DNA from: Lachnospiraceae bacterium
Lineage (GTDB): Bacteria > Bacillota > Clostridia > Lachnospirales > Lachnospiraceae
Direction: 5' to 3'
Length of the DNA: 64,000 nt
NCBI GenBank assembly: GCA_017470985.1
Contig: JAFUXA010000011.1
Span: 124,001 to 188,000, forward strand
The notes under the pieces: generated by a model
The model's input: only the letters and a program-made list of their open reading frames with translations
The model's database searches: none
What the model was told of the DNA's origin: nothing
Translations under genes and position numbers: made by a program
Shown: piece after piece, positions 38,736 through 51,250 of the stretch
How positions within the stretch are numbered: the first letter of the stretch is position 1
Layout of the letters: the number at the start of each line of letters is the position of its first letter

Positions 38736-38755
38736 TTAGTAGCGAGGTGTAAAAT

Positions 38756-38956
38756 ATGGCGGAGACAGAGAAGAAAACAATGTCACAGCGCTTCAAAGCT
38801 TTAAAGAGCGAGTTTGACAAAATCATTTGGCCTGAGCCAAAGGATGCTGGCAAGCAGACTGTAGCGGTTGTGGCAACATCAGTTGTAATTGCACTGATTA
38901 TCGTAATCCTTGATTACGTTATTCAGTACGGTGTTGATTTTCTAGTTAATTTATAA
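38756..38956 (+). CDS. secE: Preprotein translocase subunit SecE
   Basis: 66 residues with one membrane helix (VAVVATSVVIALIIVILDYVI) and the conserved amphipathic FDKIIWPEPKDAGKQT stretch before it. It clamps SecY in the translocon that SecA (1290) drives. GAGG upstream; nusG follows after 15 bases. Confidence 0.96.
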   Translation: MAETEKKTMSQRFKALKSEFDKIIWPEPKDAGKQTVAVVATSVVIALIIVILDYVIQYGVDFLVNL

Positions 38957-38971
38957 TGGAGGCATAGGTAT

Positions 38972-39490
38972 ATGGCAGAGGCAAAATGGTATGTAGTTCA
39001 TACCTACTCAGGATATGAGAATAAGGTCAAAGCGGATATTGAGAAAACCGTAGAGAATCGTCATCTGGAGGATCAGATCATTGAGGTTCGTGTTCCAATG
39101 CACGAGGTGACTGAATTAAAGGATGGTGTTAGAAAAACTTCAGAGAAGAAGATGTTTCCTGGATATGTTCTTATCAATATGGTTATGAATGATGACTCAT
39201 GGTATGTTATCAGAAATACTCGCGGAGTTACCGGATTTGTTGGACCTGGAAGCAAGCCTGTTCCATTGACAGATGCTGAAATGAGACCACTAGGAGTCAA
39301 GACAGAGAACGTGGTTGTAGACTTTGAAGAGGGAGATACAATTTCTGTTGTAGCTGGTCCTTGGAAGGATACAGTTGCTGTAATTCAGACAATGAATCCT
39401 GGAAAGCAGAGTTTGACAATCAACGTAGAATTGTTCGGTCGCGAAACACCGGTAGAAATAAGTTTCGCAGACGTTAGGAAAATGAATTAA
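38972..39490 (+). CDS. nusG: Transcription elongation/termination factor NusG
   Basis: 172 residues. The NGN domain opens [22 protein letters not shown], with FPGYVLINM and the C-terminal KOW domain ([17 protein letters not shown]...[14 protein letters not shown]). It binds RNA polymerase and couples it to ribosomes or rho. Standard position before rplK. Confidence 0.97.
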   Translation: MAEAKWYVVHTYSGYENKVKADIEKTVENRHLEDQIIEVRVPMHEVTELKDGVRKTSEKKMFPGYVLINMVMNDDSWYVIRNTRGVTGFVGPGSKPVPLTDAEMRPLGVKTENVVVDFEEGDTISVVAGPWKDTVAVIQTMNPGKQSLTINVELFGRETPVEISFADVRKMN

Positions 39491-39504
39491 GGAGGCAAAA
39501 TCCA

Positions 39505-39930
39505 ATGGCAAAGAAAATCGAAGGATATATCAAATTGCAGATTCCTGCTGGTAAGGCTACACCTGCACCACCGGTTGGTCCTGCACTTGGACAGCATGGT
39601 GTAAACATCGTAGAGTTTACAAAGCAGTTTAATGCAAAGACAGCTGACATGGGTGATACAATTATCCCTGTAGTTATTACAGTATATGCTGATAGAAGTT
39701 TTGACTTCATCACAAAGACACCACCAGCAGCTGTATTAATTAAGAAGGCAGCAAAGGTTCAGAAGGCTTCAGGCGAGCCTAACAAGAAGAAGGTTGCCAA
39801 GATTACAAAGGCTCAGGTTCAGGAGATCGCTGAGACAAAGATGCCAGATTTGAACGCTGCTACAATCGAGGCTGCTATGAGCATGATCGAGGGTACTTGC
39901 AGAAGTATGGGTATCGAAGTAGTAGAGTAA
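39505..39930 (+). CDS. rplK: 50S ribosomal protein L11
   Basis: 141 residues, the family length: [29 protein letters not shown] at the N-terminus and the rRNA-binding C-terminal domain ending [12 protein letters not shown]. It forms the GTPase-associated centre with L10/L12. GGAGG upstream. Confidence 0.98.
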   Translation: MAKKIEGYIKLQIPAGKATPAPPVGPALGQHGVNIVEFTKQFNAKTADMGDTIIPVVITVYADRSFDFITKTPPAAVLIKKAAKVQKASGEPNKKKVAKITKAQVQEIAETKMPDLNAATIEAAMSMIEGTCRSMGIEVVE

Positions 39931-40009
39931 TTTGTTAAATGGTTTGTAGAAGTTATCCACAGATTAATTCGAAGATAATTTTACAAAACACAAAATGAAT
40001 TGTAATTAA

Positions 40010-40044
40010 GTGGGAGGGTCCTCTCCCGATATTACCACAGGAGG
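40010..40044 (+). promoter_or_regulatory. Probable L1-binding leader hairpin before rplA
   Basis: GTGG (from 40010) pairs with CCAC around the inner stem GGGAG (40012-40016) / CTCCC in the middle, directly before the AGGAGG site of rplA (40039-40044). A similar structure mimics the 23S site of L1 and mediates autoregulation in related bacteria; here it is inferred from position and shape. Confidence 0.5.
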
Positions 40045-40054
40045 TATTATAGTA

Positions 40055-40750
40055 ATGAAAAGAGGAAAGAAATATCTTGATACTGTAAAGACATACGACA
40101 AGTCAGTACAGTTTGAGACAGCAGAAGCAATCGCGCAGGTAAAGAAGAATGCTACTGCTAAGTTTGACGAGACAATCGAAGCTCATATCAGAACTGGTTG
40201 TGATGGACGTCACGCAGATCAGCAGATCCGTGGTGCTGTAGTATTACCACACGGTACTGGTAAAGAAGTTAGAGTTTTAGTATTTGCAAAGGGACCAAAG
40301 GCTGACGAAGCTCTTGCAGCTGGTGCAGATTTCGTTGGAGCTGAGGAGTTAATTCCAAAGATCCAGAACGATGGTTGGTTCGAATTTGATGTTGTAGTTG
40401 CTACACCAGACATGATGGGTGTTGTAGGTCGTTTGGGACGTGTACTTGGACCTAAGGGCTTAATGCCAAACCCAAAGGCTGGTACAGTTACAATGGATGT
40501 TACTAAGGCTGTTGCTGATATCAAGGCTGGTAAGATTGAGTACAGATTGGACAAGGCAAACATTATCCATGTGCCAATTGGAAAAGCTTCATTTACAGAG
40601 GAACAGTTAGCGGACAACTTCCAGACTCTTATGGATGCAATCAACAAGGCTAAGCCAAGCAGCTTAAAGGGACAGTATCTCAAGAGCATTACACTTGCTC
40701 CTACAATGGGACCTGGTGTAAAGGTTAACACTGCTAAGGCAGCTCAGTAA
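40055..40750 (+). CDS. rplA: 50S ribosomal protein L1
   Basis: 231 residues from ATG 40055, which has AGGAGG ten bases upstream; an in-frame ATG at 40010 would lie inside the leader hairpin and is rejected. [15 protein letters not shown] at the start and [21 protein letters not shown] in the middle are L1 signatures. It shapes the L1 stalk that moves the exit-site tRNA. Confidence 0.97.
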   Translation: MKRGKKYLDTVKTYDKSVQFETAEAIAQVKKNATAKFDETIEAHIRTGCDGRHADQQIRGAVVLPHGTGKEVRVLVFAKGPKADEALAAGADFVGAEELIPKIQNDGWFEFDVVVATPDMMGVVGRLGRVLGPKGLMPNPKAGTVTMDVTKAVADIKAGKIEYRLDKANIIHVPIGKASFTEEQLADNFQTLMDAINKAKPSSLKGQYLKSITLAPTMGPGVKVNTAKAAQ

Positions 40751-40756
40751 TTGTTA

Positions 40757-40785
40757 TTGACATCACAAAAATATAATGATATAAT
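40757..40785 (+). promoter_or_regulatory. Strong promoter of rplJL (and rpoBC)
   Basis: TTGACA (40757-40762) and TATAAT (40780-40785) with 17-base spacing. A second TATAAT lies at 40772-40777 with poor spacing. Confidence 0.85.
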
Positions 40786-40792
40786 GCACAAG

Positions 40793-40917
40793 CATGTTGC
40801 CGTAGACAGTAGGTGCCAAGTGGCGTAACGTATACAACCTACCGAGGACTATCAATCGCTTAATTGCGGTATGATTATGATTTTTCAAACCTCTCTGTCT
40901 ATGCAGAGAGGTTTTTT
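40793..40917 (+). ncRNA. L10 leader RNA with terminator
   Basis: The leader has the L10(L12)-binding features: GTAGGT (40809-40814) pairs with ACCTAC (40837-40842), an inner GCCA/TGGC stem, and the GTAGACAGTAGG and CCGAGGAC blocks. It ends in a perfect 10-bp terminator, AACCTCTCTG (40888-40897) / CAGAGAGGTT (40904-40913), then TTTTT. L10-L12 binding would favour termination when the proteins are in excess; this is the known mode for the family. Confidence 0.85.
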
Positions 40918-40990
40918 ATCTCTTATAGAAGAGATGACGTAAGAAAATCTCCGGTCTAAGCAAGATGAAATAAATAAGGAGGTAAGAAAC

Positions 40991-41593
40991 GTGGCAAAAG
41001 TTGAATTAAAGCAGCCAATCATCGATGAGATTTCAGCAAACGTAAAGGACGCTCAGTCTGTAGTTGTTGTTGATTATCGTGGATTGACTGTAGCAGAAGA
41101 CACAGAGTTGCGTAAGCAGCTCAGAGAAGCTGGTGTTACATACAAGGTTTATAAGAATACTCTTATGACTCGTGCTTTCGAAGGAACAGATTTTGAAAGC
41201 CTTGCTCCTGTATTAGAAGGACCAAGCGCTATCGCAATCTCAACAGAGGATGCAACAGCACCTGCTCGTGTAATTGCAAAGTTTGCAAAGAGCGCACCTG
41301 CTCTTGAAATCAAGGCTGGTGTAGTAGAAGGAACATTCTACGATGCTAATGGAATGATGGCAGTTGCTTCAGTTCCATCAAGAGAGGAATTACTTTCAAA
41401 GTTACTTGGAAGCATTCAGTCTCCTATTACAAACTTCGCAAGAGTGCTTAATCAGATCGCTGAGAATGGCGGTTCTGCAGATGCACCTGCAGCAGAGGCT
41501 CCTGTAGAGGAAGCTCCAGCAGCAGAGGCAGAGGCACCAGCTGAGGAAGCTCCAGCAGTAGAAGCTGAAGAAGCTCCACAGACAGAGGAGTAA
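40991..41593 (+). CDS. rplJ: 50S ribosomal protein L10 with long acidic tail
   Basis: 200 residues, starting at GTG with AAGGAGG upstream. The N-terminal ribosomal part is typical (VVVDYRGLTVAEDTELRKQLREAG, YKVYKNTLMTRAF). The C-terminal about 38 residues are almost only Ala, Glu and Pro (AAEAPVEEAPAAEAEAP...), longer than in most L10 proteins. It anchors L12 dimers on the ribosome. Regulated by the leader described upstream. Confidence 0.97.
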   Translation: MAKVELKQPIIDEISANVKDAQSVVVVDYRGLTVAEDTELRKQLREAGVTYKVYKNTLMTRAFEGTDFESLAPVLEGPSAIAISTEDATAPARVIAKFAKSAPALEIKAGVVEGTFYDANGMMAVASVPSREELLSKLLGSIQSPITNFARVLNQIAENGGSADAPAAEAPVEEAPAAEAEAPAEEAPAVEAEEAPQTEE

Positions 41594-41674
41594 TCCGAAT
41601 ATAGTCAGGAGAGATGACTTAAATCTCTCAATCGAATAAATAATTTAAATGAAAAATAATGGAGGAAATTTAAA

Positions 41675-42052
41675 ATGGCAAAGATGACAACAGAAGAATT
41701 TATCGAAGCTATCAAAGAGTTAAGCGTTTTAGAGTTAAATGATCTCGTAAAGGCTTGTGAAGAAGAGTTTGGCGTTTCTGCAGCAGCAGGCGTTGTAGTA
41801 GCAGCAGCAGGTGCTGATGGAGCAGCTGCAGGTGCAGAGAAGGACGAGTTCGATGTAGAGCTTACAGAAGTTGGTCCTAACAAGGTTAAGGTTATCAAGG
41901 TTGTACGTGAAGCTACAGGTCTTGGACTTAAGGAAGCTAAGGAAGTTGTTGACGGAGCTCCTAAGGTTATCAAGGAAGCTGCTGACAAGGCTACAGCTGA
42001 AGACATCAAGACTAAGCTTGAGGCTGAGGGTGCTAAGGTTACTCTTAAGTAA
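41675..42052 (+). CDS. rplL: 50S ribosomal protein L7/L12
   Basis: 125 residues. N-terminal dimer domain, an Ala/Gly-rich hinge ([17 protein letters not shown]), and the C-terminal factor-binding domain [27 protein letters not shown] (in parts). Recruits elongation factors such as the EF-G and EF-Tu genes downstream. GGAGG before the ATG. Confidence 0.98.
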   Translation: MAKMTTEEFIEAIKELSVLELNDLVKACEEEFGVSAAAGVVVAAAGADGAAAGAEKDEFDVELTEVGPNKVKVIKVVREATGLGLKEAKEVVDGAPKVIKEAADKATAEDIKTKLEAEGAKVTLK

Positions 42053-42076
42053 TTATATCTTTAACTTGATTTTTCA

Positions 42077-42111
42077 ATATGCTCGCAGATTTATCTGCGG
42101 GCATATTTTTT
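42077..42111 (+). terminator. Terminator/attenuator between rplL and rpoB
   Basis: ATATGCTCGCAGAT (42077-42090) pairs with ATCTGCGGGCATAT (42093-42106; one mismatch-type G-T pair) and runs into TTTTTT. In many bacteria such a site lets only part of the transcripts reach rpoB. Confidence 0.8.
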
Positions 42112-42112
42112 C

Positions 42113-42141
42113 TTGCGAAAAAACCAGATTTGTAGTATAGT
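42113..42141 (+). promoter_or_regulatory. Probable additional promoter of rpoBC
   Basis: TTGCGA (42113-42118) and TATAGT (42136-42141), 17-base spacing, just after the attenuator. Confidence 0.55.
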
Positions 42142-42214
42142 ATAGAGTGCTTTATTGTGGCAAGGTAGGCTTTATGGGTGCGGCCCCTTTATCCCGCGGA
42201 AAGCAGTATTTGCT

Positions 42215-42258
42215 TTTCACCAAACCTTATATATTGCAAAAAATACAGAAAGGTGAAA
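42215..42258 (+). promoter_or_regulatory. Candidate ribosome-binding-site sequestering hairpin of rpoB
   Basis: TTTCACC (42215-42221) can pair with GGTGAAA (42252-42258), which contains the rpoB ribosome binding site (AAAGGTGA). The left arm also overlaps another small hairpin, AAAGC/GCTTT (42200-42216), so two mutually exclusive folds are possible. Confidence 0.4.
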
Positions 42259-42263
42259 CATCG

Positions 42264-45200
42264 ATGGAGAAGAACAGAATACGTCCGGTCGTAGCCGGAA
42301 AGAACATGCGTATGAGTTACTCGAGACAAAAAGAGGTACTTGAGATGCCTAACCTCATTGAGGTTCAGAAGGAATCATATCAGTGGTTCTTGAGAGAAGG
42401 CTTGAAGGAAGCTTTTGCTGACATCTCACCAATCTCTGACTACACAGGCCATTTGAGCTTGGAGTTTGTTGATTTTACACTTTGCGAAGAGGATAAGAAG
42501 TATACTATCCAGCAGTGTAAAGAGAGAGATGCTACATATGCTGCACCCCTTAAAGTAAAGGTTAGACTTTACAACAAAGAAACAGGCGAGATTCCAGAGC
42601 ATGAGATTTTCATGGGAGATCTTCCTCTTATGACAGACACAGGTACATTCGTTATCAACGGAGCTGAGCGTGTTATCGTCAGCCAGCTTGTACGTTCTCC
42701 TGGAATTTATTACGCAATTGATCATGATAAAATCGGAAAAGAATTATATTCATGTACAGTAATTCCTAACCGTGGAGCATGGTTAGAGTATGAGACAGAC
42801 TCTAATGATGTATTTTATGTACGTGTTGATAGAACTCGTAAGGTTCCAATTACAGTACTTATCCGTGCACTTGGAGTAGGTACAAACAACGAGATTATAG
42901 ATTTATTTGGCGAGGAGCCAAAGATTTTAGCTTCATTTGGCAAGGATCCTTCTATTACAGAAAGAGAGCCAAACGGTAGCTATGAGGCAGGTCTTCTTGA
43001 ACTTTATCGTAAGATCAGACCAGGTGAGCCTCTTACAGTTGAAAGTGCAGAAAGCCTTATTTCTGCAATGTTCTTTGACCCACGTAGATATGATTTGGCC
43101 AAGGTTGGTCGTTATAAGTTCAACAAGAAGTTGGCTTTAAAGAATCGTATTAGTGGATTTACATTGGCAGAAGATGTTGTAGATATGACAACAGGAGAGA
43201 TTATCGCTGAAGCTGGTACTGGAATCACTCGCGATTTGGCTGAGCAGATTCAGAATGCTGCTGTGCCATATGTAATGGTTCAGACAGAGACTAGAAATGT
43301 GAAAGTTCTCTCAAATATGATGGTAGATATCAAGACTTATGTAGATATTGAGGATCCAAAGGAACTTGGAATCAATGAAGCTGTATACTACCCGGTATTG
43401 GCTCAGATTCTTGAGGAGAATACTACTAAGGAAGATATTATCGAGGCTATCAAGAAGAATATTGATGATTTGGTGCCAAAGCATATTACAAGAGAAGATA
43501 TCTTCGCATCAATCAATTATAATATGCATCTTGAGTATGGTGTAGGACATGATGATGACATTGACCACTTGGGAAATCGTCGTATTCGTGCAGTAGGTGA
43601 ATTACTTCAGAACCAGTATCGTATTGGTTTGTCTCGTATGGAGAGAGTAGTTCGCGAGAGAATGACTACACAGGATTTGGAGAGCATTTCTCCACAGACA
43701 CTTATAAATATTAAGCCTGTAACAGCTGCTGTAAAAGAATTCTTCGGTTCTTCACAGTTGTCACAGTTCATGGATCAGAACAACCCTCTTGGTGAGTTGA
43801 CTCACAAGAGACGTCTTTCAGCACTTGGACCTGGTGGTTTGTCAAGAGACCGTGCCGGATTCGAGGTTCGAGATGTACACTATTCTCACTACGGTAGAAT
43901 GTGTCCTATCGAGACACCTGAAGGACCTAACATCGGTTTGATCAACTCTCTTGCATCATATGCAAGAATTAATGAATATGGATTCGTTGAGGCTCCTTAT
44001 CGTAAGATTGACAAGAGCGGAGACGAGCCTGTAGTAACAGATGAAGTAGTATACATGACTGCTGATGAGGAAGATAATTATCATGTAGCTCAGGCTAACG
44101 AGAAGTTGGATGAGAATGGACATTTTGTACGTAAGTCAGTTTCCGGTCGTTTCAGAGAGGAGACACAGGAGTACGATCGCAAGATGTTTGATTACATGGA
44201 TGTATCTCCAAAGATGGTATTCTCTGTAGCTACAGCCCTTATTCCATTCCTTCAGAATGATGACCCTACTCGTGCGTTGATGGGATCAAACATGCAGCGT
44301 CAGGCAGTTCCTCTTCTTACAACAGAAGCTCCTGTTGTTGGAACAGGTATGGAGCCAAAGACAGCAGTGGATTCAGGTGTATGCGTAGTTGCTACAGCTC
44401 CTGGTGTTGTTGAAAGCGCTGAGTCAAATAGAATTATTATCCGTGAAGAAGATGGTAAGTTACATGAATATGCTCTTACAAAGTTCTCTCGTTCTAACCA
44501 GTCTAACTGCTATAACCAGAGACCTATTGTATTCAAGGGTGATCATGTAGAAGCTGGCGAGGTTATCGCTGATGGTCCATCTACATCAAATGGAGAACTT
44601 GCTCTTGGAAAGAACCCACTTATCGGATTCATGACATGGGAAGGTTATAACTACGAGGATGCTGTACTTCTTTCAGAGAGACTTGTGCAGGATGATGTAT
44701 ATACATCTGTACATATTGAAGAATATGAAGTAGAAGCTAGAGATACAAAGCTCGGACCTGAGGAAATCACTCGTGAAGTACCACAGGTTGGTGAAGATGC
44801 TGTCAAAGATTTGGACGAGAACGGTGTTATCAGAATTGGTGCAGAAGTTCGTTCAGGTGATATCCTTGTTGGAAAGGTTACTCCAAAGGGAGAGACAGAG
44901 CTTACACCAGAAGAGAGACTTCTTCGCGCAATCTTTGGTGAGAAGGCTAGAGAAGTTCGTGATACATCACTTAAAGTACCACATGGTGAGTACGGTATTG
45001 TTGTAGATGCCAAGACATTTACAAGAGAAAATGGTGATGAGTTATCACCTGGAGTAAACAAGGCTGTTCGTATCTACATCGCACAGAAGAGAAAGATCTC
45101 TGTTGGTGATAAGATGGCTGGTCGTCACGGAAACAAGGGTGTAGTTTCACGCGTGCTTCCTGTAGAAGATATGCCATTCTTGCCAAATGGTCGTCCTCTT

Positions 45201-46175
45201 GATATCGTGTTGAACCCATTGGGTGTACCTTCACGTATGAATATTGGACAGGTCTTGGAGATTCACTTGAGTCTTGCGGCCAAGGCACTTGGATTCAATG
45301 TTGAGACACCTGTATTCGACGGAGCCAAGGAGATTGATATTCAGGATACTCTTGAGATGTCAAATGATTATGTAAATCTTCCATTTGACAAGGCAGAGGC
45401 TAAGCTTGATAAGTGGGCTGATGCAACAGAGAATTTTGAAGATAAATACAAAGATGTTCTTAATAAGGAAGTTATGACATACCTTTCAGAGAACCGTGAC
45501 CACAGAAAGTTGTGGGAAGGTGTTCCTCTTGGAAGAGATGGCAAGGTTCAGCTTCGTGACGGACGTACTGGTGAGGAATTTGATTCACCTGTTACAATCG
45601 GACACATGCATTACTTGAAGCTTCACCATTTGGTAGACGACAAGATCCATGCTCGTTCTACTGGTCCTTACTCTCTTGTAACACAGCAGCCATTGGGTGG
45701 TAAAGCCCAGTTCGGTGGACAGCGTTTCGGAGAGATGGAAGTTTGGGCGCTTGAGGCTTATGGTGCATCATACACATTGCAGGAAATCTTGACAATGAAG
45801 TCTGATGATGTTGTTGGACGTGTTAAGACATACGAAGCAATCATCAAGGGTGAGAACATTCCTGAGCCGGGAACACCTGAGTCATTCAAGGTATTGCTCA
45901 AGGAGTTACAGGCATTAGGACTTGATGTAAAAGTTCTTGATGAGAACAGAGAAGAAGTTCGTTTGATGGATACCAGTGAATATGGTAATACAGATTTGAA
46001 CTCAGTCATCTCAGGAGACAAGAACTTCGCTTTTGAAAGCGGAGAGACATTCGAGAAGAATGGATTCATTCAGCAGGAATTCGATGCTGAGAGCGAGGAA
46101 CTTGTAAATGTAGGTGCAGAATCAGATGATTATATGGGCAATGATGACTCATATGATGATTATGATGAGGAATAA
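42264..46175 (+). CDS. rpoB: RNA polymerase beta subunit
   Basis: 1303 residues from ATG 42264, preceded by AAAGGTGA eight bases upstream; a longer frame to 42147 lacks family similarity. N-terminus [16 protein letters not shown], and the rifampicin-binding segment reads [15 protein letters not shown] then [20 protein letters not shown], the wild-type form at the common resistance positions. The C-terminal clamp part ends in an acidic tail ([10 protein letters not shown]). Co-transcribed with rpoC 18 bases later. Confidence 0.98.
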   Translation: MEKNRIRPVVAGKNMRMSYSRQKEVLEMPNLIEVQKESYQWFLREGLKEAFADISPISDYTGHLSLEFVDFTLCEEDKKYTIQQCKERDATYAAPLKVKVRLYNKETGEIPEHEIFMGDLPLMTDTGTFVINGAERVIVSQLVRSPGIYYAIDHDKIGKELYSCTVIPNRGAWLEYETDSNDVFYVRVDRTRKVPITVLIRALGVGTNNEIIDLFGEEPKILASFGKDPSITEREPNGSYEAGLLELYRKIRPGEPLTVESAESLISAMFFDPRRYDLAKVGRYKFNKKLALKNRISGFTLAEDVVDMTTGEIIAEAGTGITRDLAEQIQNAAVPYVMVQTETRNVKVLSNMMVDIKTYVDIEDPKELGINEAVYYPVLAQILEENTTKEDIIEAIKKNIDDLVPKHITREDIFASINYNMHLEYGVGHDDDIDHLGNRRIRAVGELLQNQYRIGLSRMERVVRERMTTQDLESISPQTLINIKPVTAAVKEFFGSSQLSQFMDQNNPLGELTHKRRLSALGPGGLSRDRAGFEVRDVHYSHYGRMCPIETPEGPNIGLINSLASYARINEYGFVEAPYRKIDKSGDEPVVTDEVVYMTADEEDNYHVAQANEKLDENGHFVRKSVSGRFREETQEYDRKMFDYMDVSPKMVFSVATALIPFLQNDDPTRALMGSNMQRQAVPLLTTEAPVVGTGMEPKTAVDSGVCVVATAPGVVESAESNRIIIREEDGKLHEYALTKFSRSNQSNCYNQRPIVFKGDHVEAGEVIADGPSTSNGELALGKNPLIGFMTWEGYNYEDAVLLSERLVQDDVYTSVHIEEYEVEARDTKLGPEEITREVPQVGEDAVKDLDENGVIRIGAEVRSGDILVGKVTPKGETELTPEERLLRAIFGEKAREVRDTSLKVPHGEYGIVVDAKTFTRENGDELSPGVNKAVRIYIAQKRKISVGDKMAGRHGNKGVVSRVLPVEDMPFLPNGRPLDIVLNPLGVPSRMNIGQVLEIHLSLAAKALGFNVETPVFDGAKEIDIQDTLEMSNDYVNLPFDKAEAKLDKWADATENFEDKYKDVLNKEVMTYLSENRDHRKLWEGVPLGRDGKVQLRDGRTGEEFDSPVTIGHMHYLKLHHLVDDKIHARSTGPYSLVTQQPLGGKAQFGGQRFGEMEVWALEAYGASYTLQEILTMKSDDVVGRVKTYEAIIKGENIPEPGTPESFKVLLKELQALGLDVKVLDENREEVRLMDTSEYGNTDLNSVISGDKNFAFESGETFEKNGFIQQEFDAESEELVNVGAESDDYMGNDDSYDDYDEE

Positions 46176-46193
46176 TTTGAAAGGAGATAAGTA

Positions 46194-49100
46194 ATGCCAG
46201 AAGCAATGAATAAAGAAGCTACAAATCAGCCAATAGAATTCGATGCGATTCAGATTGGTTTGGCATCACCAGAAAAGATTCGTGAATGGTCTCGTGGTGA
46301 GGTAAAGAAGCCTGAGACAATTAACTATAGAACATTGAAGCCTGAAAAGGATGGTCTGTTCTGCGAAAAGATTTTTGGACCTAGCAAAGACTGGGAATGC
46401 CATTGTGGTAAATATAAGAAGATTCGTTATAAGGGTGTAGTATGTGATCGTTGTGGTGTTGAAATCACTAAAGCTAGTGTGCGTAGAGAGCGTATGGGTC
46501 ACATTGAACTCGCTGCACCTGTATCACATATCTGGTACTTCAAGGGAATCCCTTCTCGTATGGGATTAATCCTTGATTTATCACCTAGAGTTTTGGAGAG
46601 AGTGCTTTACTTTGCATCTTTCATCGTTCTTGATCCATGTGAGACTCCACTTGAGTACAAGCAGATTCTTACAGAGCAGGAATATGAAGAGGCAGAAAAT
46701 GCATATGGTAAGGGCTCATTCAAGGTTGGAATGGGTGCTGAGGCTATTCAGCAGTTACTTAGAGAAATCGACCTTGAGAAGGAATATACAGAACTCAAGA
46801 CTGACCTCAAGACTTCAACAGGTCAGAAGAGAGCTCGTATTATCAAGAGATTAGAGGTTGTTGAAGCATTCCGCGAGTCAGGAAACAAGCCTGAGTGGAT
46901 GATTATGACAGTTATCCCTGTTATTCCACCAGATTTGCGTCCTATGGTTCAGTTGGATGGTGGACGTTTTGCAACATCTGATTTGAACGATTTATATCGT
47001 CGTATTATTAATAGAAACAATCGTTTGAGAAGACTTCTTGAGCTTGGTGCGCCTGATATTATCGTGCGCAATGAGAAGCGTATGTTACAGGAAGCTGTTG
47101 ACGGACTTATTGATAATGGTCGTCGTGGTAGAGCTGTAACAGGTCCTGGAAACAGACCACTTAAGTCTCTTTCTGATATGTTAAAGGGTAAATCCGGACG
47201 TTTCCGTCAGAACTTGTTAGGAAAGCGTGTTGACTACTCAGGACGTTCAGTTATCGTAGTTGGACCAGAGCTGAAGATTTACCAGTGCGGTCTTCCAAAG
47301 GAGATGGCAATTGAGTTGTTTAAGCCATTTGTTATGAAAGAACTTGTAGCAAACGGTACAGCTCACAATATTAAGAGCGCTAAGAAGATGGTTGAGCGTC
47401 AGAACCAGAAGGAAGTATGGGATGTGCTTGAAGATGTAATCAAAGAGCATCCAGTTATGCTGAACCGTGCTCCTACACTTCATAGACTTGGTATTCAGGC
47501 CTTTGAGCCAATCCTTGTAGAAGGTAAGGCTATTAAGCTTCATCCACTTGTATGTACAGCTTACAATGCCGATTTCGATGGAGATCAGATGGCTGTCCAT
47601 CTTCCACTTACAGCAGAGGCTCAGGCTGAGTGTAGATTTATGCTCCTGTCGCCTAACAACTTGTTGAAGCCTTCAGATGGTGCACCTGTTGCCGTTCCTT
47701 CACAGGATATGGTCCTTGGTATCTACTATCTGACAATGGAGAAGCTTCGCGATTATACAAAGGAAGGCGCTGTTGCTGTAAATAAGAAGGCTTATACAGA
47801 CATTGATGCAATCAAGAAGGATGTAGAAGCTGACAAGATTTCTATGGATGATTATATTGCATTTGAAGATGTATCGGATGATAACCGTCATGTTATCTCT
47901 ACAGCAAGAGATTTGATCGGTCATTATTATCCAAGTGTAAATCATGCATTCTTAGCATATGAGAACAAGCAGGTTACACTTCATCAGGCAATATATGTAA
48001 ATAGAAGTATTACACTTGAGGATGGAAGTGTTGTAGAGGGTACAGTAAAGACTACTGTTGGACGTCTCATCTTCAATGAGATTATCCCTCAGGATTTAGG
48101 ATTCGTTGATAGAACAAATCCTGAAAATGTCCTTAAGTATGAAATTGATTACCATGTAGGTAAGAAAGAATTGAAGAAGATTCTTGAAAAGGTAATCAAT
48201 ACACATGGCGCTACTAGAACAGCTGAAGTTCTTGATGATATCAAGGCTATGGGTTATAAGTTCTCTACAAGAGCTGCCATGACAGTTTCAATTTCAGATA
48301 TGACAGTGCCACCTCAGAAACCTGAGATGATTGCACAGGCTGAAGCTGATGTAGCTGAGATTGCCAGAAAGTTCAAGAGAGGTCTCTTGACAGATGAAGA
48401 GCGTTATAAGGACGTTGTAAGAATCTGGCAGAAGACTGATGATGCATTGAAGGATGCACTTCTTGATGGACTTGATAAATACAACAACATCTTTATGATG
48501 GCTGATTCCGGAGCCCGTGGTTCTGATAAGCAGATTAAGCAGTTGGCCGGTATGCGTGGTTTGATGGCTGATACAACTGGTAAGACTATCGAGTTGCCTA
48601 TTAAGTCAAACTTCCGTGAAGGTCTGGACGTATTGGAGTACTTCATGTCAGCGCATGGTGCTCGTAAGGGTCTGTCAGATACTGCTCTTCGTACTGCCGA
48701 TTCAGGATATCTTACAAGACGTCTTGTTGATGTCTCACAGGAAATCATTGTACGCGAGTCTGATTGCTGCGATGATCCTAACCGTGAGATTCCAGGTATG
48801 TGGGTAGAAGCCTTCATGAATGGTCGTCAGGAGATTGAGAGCCTTGAAGAGAGAATCACAGGTAGATTCTCATGCTACACAATCAAGAATGCCGCTGGCG
48901 ATGTGATTGTCAAGGCTAATCATATGATTACACCAAAGCGCGCTGCTAGAATTGTCAGCGAAGGTGTTGATGAAAATGGTAATGAAATTACAAAGGTGAA
49001 GATCAGAAATATCTTGTCTTGTCGTTCACACCATGGTGTTTGTGCTAAGTGTTACGGTGCCAACATGGCTACAGGACAGGCTGTACAGGTTGGTGAAGCA

Positions 49101-49991
49101 ATTGGTATTATTGCTGCTCAGTCAATCGGTGAGCCTGGTACACAGCTTACCATGAGAACATTCCATACTGGTGGTGTGGCCGGTGGAGATATCACTCAGG
49201 GTCTTCCTCGTGTAGAAGAGTTGTTCGAAGCTAGAAGACCAAAGGGACTTGCTATTATTTCTGAGATTCCTGGAACAGTTGAGATCAAGGAAACTAAGAA
49301 GAAGCGTGAAATCGTTGTTACAAATCCAGAAGATGGTGAGAGCAAGACATACTTGATTCCTTATGGATCTCGTATCCATAGATCAATTGTGGACGGTGTA
49401 GTAATTGAAGCCGGTGATGCATTGACAGAAGGTTCAATCAATCCACATGACTTGCTTGCAATCAAGGGACCACGTGCAGTTCAGGATTACATGCTCAAGC
49501 AGGTACAGCAGGCTTACCGTACACAGGGTGTTGATATCAATGATAAGCATATCGAGGTTATCGTGCGTCAGATGCTCAAGAAGGTTCGTGTTGAGAACAA
49601 TGGTGACACAGATTGGTTACCAGGTTCATTGGTAGACTTGCTTGACTTTGAAGAGATGAATGAGAAGCTTGCTGCCGAAGGCAAAGAGCAGGTGGAAGGA
49701 AGCAGAGTACTTCTTGGTATTACCAAGGCATCTCTTGCAACAAACTCATTCATGTCAGCTGCATCATTCCAGGAGACAACAAGAGTTCTTACAGATGCTG
49801 CTATCAAGGGCAAGATTGATCCACTTATCGGATTGAAGGAAAATGTTATCCTTGGTAAGTTGATTCCTGCTGGTACAGGTATGAAGCGTTACCAGAACAT
49901 TAAGCTCAATACTGATTACAAGAAAGTAATTGTTGAGCAGACAGCAGAAGTTGAAACAGAGAATACTGAAGAGACAACTGATGCAGAGTAA
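46194..49991 (+). CDS. rpoC: RNA polymerase beta' subunit
   Basis: 1265 residues. N-terminal zinc finger [20 protein letters not shown], rudder region, the catalytic magnesium motif [12 protein letters not shown], the trigger loop area ([22 protein letters not shown] in two pieces) and the second zinc site ([13 protein letters not shown]). AAAGGAG precedes the ATG. A strong terminator ends the operon. Confidence 0.98.
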   Translation: MPEAMNKEATNQPIEFDAIQIGLASPEKIREWSRGEVKKPETINYRTLKPEKDGLFCEKIFGPSKDWECHCGKYKKIRYKGVVCDRCGVEITKASVRRERMGHIELAAPVSHIWYFKGIPSRMGLILDLSPRVLERVLYFASFIVLDPCETPLEYKQILTEQEYEEAENAYGKGSFKVGMGAEAIQQLLREIDLEKEYTELKTDLKTSTGQKRARIIKRLEVVEAFRESGNKPEWMIMTVIPVIPPDLRPMVQLDGGRFATSDLNDLYRRIINRNNRLRRLLELGAPDIIVRNEKRMLQEAVDGLIDNGRRGRAVTGPGNRPLKSLSDMLKGKSGRFRQNLLGKRVDYSGRSVIVVGPELKIYQCGLPKEMAIELFKPFVMKELVANGTAHNIKSAKKMVERQNQKEVWDVLEDVIKEHPVMLNRAPTLHRLGIQAFEPILVEGKAIKLHPLVCTAYNADFDGDQMAVHLPLTAEAQAECRFMLLSPNNLLKPSDGAPVAVPSQDMVLGIYYLTMEKLRDYTKEGAVAVNKKAYTDIDAIKKDVEADKISMDDYIAFEDVSDDNRHVISTARDLIGHYYPSVNHAFLAYENKQVTLHQAIYVNRSITLEDGSVVEGTVKTTVGRLIFNEIIPQDLGFVDRTNPENVLKYEIDYHVGKKELKKILEKVINTHGATRTAEVLDDIKAMGYKFSTRAAMTVSISDMTVPPQKPEMIAQAEADVAEIARKFKRGLLTDEERYKDVVRIWQKTDDALKDALLDGLDKYNNIFMMADSGARGSDKQIKQLAGMRGLMADTTGKTIELPIKSNFREGLDVLEYFMSAHGARKGLSDTALRTADSGYLTRRLVDVSQEIIVRESDCCDDPNREIPGMWVEAFMNGRQEIESLEERITGRFSCYTIKNAAGDVIVKANHMITPKRAARIVSEGVDENGNEITKVKIRNILSCRSHHGVCAKCYGANMATGQAVQVGEAIGIIAAQSIGEPGTQLTMRTFHTGGVAGGDITQGLPRVEELFEARRPKGLAIISEIPGTVEIKETKKKREIVVTNPEDGESKTYLIPYGSRIHRSIVDGVVIEAGDALTEGSINPHDLLAIKGPRAVQDYMLKQVQQAYRTQGVDINDKHIEVIVRQMLKKVRVENNGDTDWLPGSLVDLLDFEEMNEKLAAEGKEQVEGSRVLLGITKASLATNSFMSAASFQETTRVLTDAAIKGKIDPLIGLKENVILGKLIPAGTGMKRYQNIKLNTDYKKVIVEQTAEVETENTEETTDAE

Positions 49992-50043
49992 TTATATGTA
50001 GATATATTTACTTATAATAAGAAGAAATAACCATTAGGTTTTT

Positions 50044-50073
50044 GCCGGCCTCCATTATGGAGGTCGGTTTTTT
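50044..50073 (+). terminator. Terminator after rpoC
   Basis: CCGGCCTCCAT (50045-50055) pairs with ATGGAGGTCGG (50057-50067; one G-T pair), then TTTTTT. Confidence 0.9.
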
Positions 50074-50093
50074 AGTGTTGGATTACTTTTGTC

Positions 50094-50122
50094 TTGACAA
50101 CTTGCAATCCAGCTTATATAAT
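50094..50122 (+). promoter_or_regulatory. Promoter of rpsL-rpsG-fusA
   Basis: TTGACA (50094-50099) and TATAAT (50117-50122), 17-base spacing. Confidence 0.85.
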
Positions 50123-50180
50123 ATTTTAGCGTGCATTAGAATGTTTGCGCGTAAATATACTAAAACAGGAGGTGAAAATA

Positions 50181-50600
50181 ATGCCAACATTTAACCAGTT
50201 AGTAAGAAAGGGTCGTCAGACATCTGTAAAGAAGTCTACAGCACCAGCTCTTCAAAGAGGTTATAACTCTTTAAAGAAGAAGCCTACAGAAACTTCTTCT
50301 CCACAGAAGAGAGGTGTATGTACAGCTGTTAAGACAGCGACACCTAAGAAGCCTAACTCAGCGCTTAGAAAGATCGCCAGAGTACGTCTTTCAAACGGAA
50401 TCGAAGTAACATCTTACATTCCAGGTGAAGGTCATAACTTGCAGGAACATAGCGTTGTCTTGATTCGTGGAGGAAGAGTAAAGGATTTACCTGGTACTCG
50501 TTATCACGTAATCAGAGGTACACTTGATACAGCAGGTGTAGCTAACAGAAAGCAGGCTCGTTCTAAGTATGGTGCTAAGAGACCAAAGGACGCTAAGTAA
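50181..50600 (+). CDS. rpsL: 30S ribosomal protein S12
   Basis: 139 residues from ATG 50181 (AGGAGGTG upstream); [13 protein letters not shown] is the standard start. [15 protein letters not shown] carries the wild-type lysine at the classical streptomycin site, and the second site segment [14 protein letters not shown] is also wild-type. Part of the decoding centre. Confidence 0.98.
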   Translation: MPTFNQLVRKGRQTSVKKSTAPALQRGYNSLKKKPTETSSPQKRGVCTAVKTATPKKPNSALRKIARVRLSNGIEVTSYIPGEGHNLQEHSVVLIRGGRVKDLPGTRYHVIRGTLDTAGVANRKQARSKYGAKRPKDAK

Positions 50601-50668
50601 GAGCCGCAACAATTGTATTATCACAAATTAAATGGTTAGTGTTGAAATTTATTTTCACTTAGGAATAA

Positions 50669-51217
<549 letters not shown>

Positions 51218-51250
51218 TTTTGACAAAAGTTTATATAGGAGGAAAAAATC

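Noticed and set aside
42147..42263. N-terminal extension of rpoB
   Set aside because: The extension has no RpoB similarity, and a good ribosome site points to ATG 42264.
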